A stretch of 6,012 nucleotides of DNA, taken from positions 1-6,012 of the forward strand of contig JAPLDN010000407.1 in the NCBI GenBank assembly GCA_026391755.1. Reading direction: 5' to 3'. This DNA comes from Bacteroidota bacterium. GTDB taxonomy: Bacteria; Bacteroidota; Bacteroidia; Bacteroidales; FEN-979. The notes under the pieces are model-generated. The model had not been told where the DNA came from and made no database searches. It worked only from the letters and a program-made list of their open reading frames with translations. This document shows, piece after piece, positions 4,805 to 6,012 of the stretch (the first letter of the stretch is position 1; each line of letters opens with the position of its first letter). A program made the position numbers and the translations under genes.

Positions 4805-6007
4805 ATGAAAACACTGCTACCATCTCTGAAACCCATGCTGTTAACGGTGATTCTCACACTTTTTGCCTTGCCTGGCATTCAGGCGCAAAACAATCCGGTG
4901 ACACCGTCAAAGCTTTACAATATGTGGTTCTTCCCCGACAACAGTGAGAAAAGACATCACTGGATGCTGTTTGAACTTAAGGATTCGGCTGTCATACTTT
5001 CCGAATCACATAGTAAACAGGAATATTCCAATGGAAATTACGAGTTGACAAAAGTGGATATAAAGGACATCGACGTGATAAAGGTAAGGCGAAAGGGAGC
5101 CGGGGCTGCCATTGCGATAGGGGGTGTCACAGGGGTTATATTGGGAGCGATTATATCCGTTGCTTATGGAAGCACTCATCATGAATCGGGAATGTTGGGT
5201 GAGCCTGTGCCCGTCGCGGAATCAGTGATTCCTATTTTCCTGTCAACAGCCATAGGTTTTGGTGCAGGGATATTATTGGCGTCAAAAATTAAAATTCCGA
5301 TTCACAGGAGCCAGCAGGCTTATGAAAACAATAAGCAAGCCCTGAACGATTATGCGATCATGGGTGCAACAATTCTGAAAATCAATGCCGGGGTATCATT
5401 TTCAAGACTCCCCGATTCGGTTGCCGACATTGACGGAAATTACTATCATACCCTGGCCCTTGGCGGACAGGTATGGTTGGCAGAAAATCTCAGGGTGGCA
5501 CATTTTCGTAATGGGGACGCTGTTACCGAAGTGACGGAAAATACCCGATGGGGCAAGCTTCTGAATGCCGCCTGCTGCTGGTACCAGAACAATAAGACCC
5601 GGGGCAGCTCATACGGGGCCTTATATAACTGGAGTGCTGCAGCCGACAGCCGCGGCCTTTGCCCTAAGGGCTGGCATGTTCCTTCCATGCCTGAATGGGA
5701 ATCAATGGTTGCATGCCTCGGAGGCGGTACTGAAGCAGGGAAAAAACTGTCGTCAGGTATCGTAAACAAGGCAGGAGGCGGAACAGGAGCCACAACCATT
5801 GCCGATCCTTTTGCGCGCCCGGGAGGTTTCCGCTTTAGCCCCGGTGAATTCTCTTTGTTGAATGCTCCTTCCTGCCAATGGTGGTCATCGACGCCACAGG
5901 ATCCGGCAGTTTCAAAAACTATACAGCTTGGGAATAATGACAGCGGTTTATTTTTTACAGGTTCGGATAACAGGTCCGGTTTATCGGTAAGGTGCCTCCG
6001 TGACTGA
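4805..6007 (+). CDS. Exported or membrane protein with a C-terminal FISUMP domain
   Basis: The product has 400 residues. A signal peptide lies at about 1-28 (hydrophobic LLTVILTLFALPG, then IQAQ). Residues 35-97 form a small polar, probably beta-rich domain (LKDSAVIL, NYELTKVDIKDIDVIKVRRK). It resembles a widespread Bacteroidota N-terminal region of unknown function in which similar strands precede an R-R-K and a glycine-rich membrane segment. Two Gly/Ala-rich hydrophobic segments follow at about 99-121 and 141-160, consistent with a membrane hairpin. Residues 206-400 match the FISUMP (Fibrobacter succinogenes major paralogous) domain: DIDGNYYHTL.LGGQVWLAENL, YGALYNW.AA, GLCPKGWHVPS..EW, a late WWSST and a terminal GLSVRCLRD. 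FISUMP domains occur on surface or secreted proteins, but their biochemical role is not established. Cysteines at CC, LCPKGW, ACLGG, SCQWW and VRCL may form disulfides outside the cytoplasm. The ATG at 4805 is supported by the signal peptide and the promoter just upstream. The stop is 5 bp from the window end, so downstream context is unseen. Confidence 0.85.
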   Translation: MKTLLPSLKPMLLTVILTLFALPGIQAQNNPVTPSKLYNMWFFPDNSEKRHHWMLFELKDSAVILSESHSKQEYSNGNYELTKVDIKDIDVIKVRRKGAGAAIAIGGVTGVILGAIISVAYGSTHHESGMLGEPVPVAESVIPIFLSTAIGFGAGILLASKIKIPIHRSQQAYENNKQALNDYAIMGATILKINAGVSFSRLPDSVADIDGNYYHTLALGGQVWLAENLRVAHFRNGDAVTEVTENTRWGKLLNAACCWYQNNKTRGSSYGALYNWSAAADSRGLCPKGWHVPSMPEWESMVACLGGGTEAGKKLSSGIVNKAGGGTGATTIADPFARPGGFRFSPGEFSLLNAPSCQWWSSTPQDPAVSKTIQLGNNDSGLFFTGSDNRSGLSVRCLRD

Positions 6008-6012
6008 AACGT

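Noticed and set aside
4591..4878. Minus-strand frames of 95 and 74 residues across the divergent intergenic region
   Set aside because: They overlap the start and signal peptide of the FISUMP gene and its promoter, their translations have no recognisable features, and they have no plausible start context.
5446..5799. Minus-strand frame of 117 residues and + frame 5565-5765 inside the FISUMP gene
   Set aside because: They are frame shadows of a domain whose main-frame translation matches a known family through to the end.

Overview
The window most likely comes from a member of the Bacteroidota, probably an uncultured, Bacteroidales-like genome. Four things point that way. The promoter upstream of the last gene has the Bacteroidota form TTTG-N19-TAATTTTG. 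The starts lack clear Shine-Dalgarno sequences. The tricorn-type protease carries a signal peptide. The C-terminal domain of the last protein is a FISUMP domain, common in Bacteroidota and Fibrobacteres. Base composition looks moderate and even, and I see no tRNA, rRNA, insertion sequence or CRISPR array.

Layout: (1) positions 1-144 (+) hold the C-terminal end of a polysaccharide-biosynthesis protein, probably a CapD/FlaA1-like nucleotide-sugar dehydratase/epimerase. (2) Positions 140-202 are an array of nine heptamers that folds into a 28-bp perfect hairpin and overlaps that gene's stop codon. (3) miaA, the tRNA A37 dimethylallyltransferase gene, follows on + (215-1198) and may contain a small palindromic in-frame insertion. 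(4) A second array, of octamers, begins at the miaA stop codon and fills the convergent gap. (5) A long gene on the minus strand (4545-1255) encodes a secreted tricorn-like protease: beta-propeller repeats, a Lys/Asp-rich linker, a split S41-type catalytic core and a PDZ domain. (6) A 259-bp divergent intergenic region carries a promoter candidate for each flanking gene. (7) A + strand gene (4805-6007) encodes a signal-peptide, membrane-segment and FISUMP fusion protein.

The genes do not form an obvious pathway. miaA is tRNA-modification housekeeping, the upstream fragment belongs to surface polysaccharide synthesis, and the last two products are exported envelope proteins with unrelated domains. 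The protease and FISUMP genes are divergent and could share regulation through the common intergenic region, but nothing in the sequence proves it.

The most unusual signal is in the two intergenic arrays. Both are built from short units (TCNGAYR, 7 bp; CYRGNTAN, 8 bp) whose reverse complement equals the same unit cyclically rotated. Both begin inside the last codons of the upstream gene, so the stop codon is part of the repeat. I do not recognise a described element class with this design.
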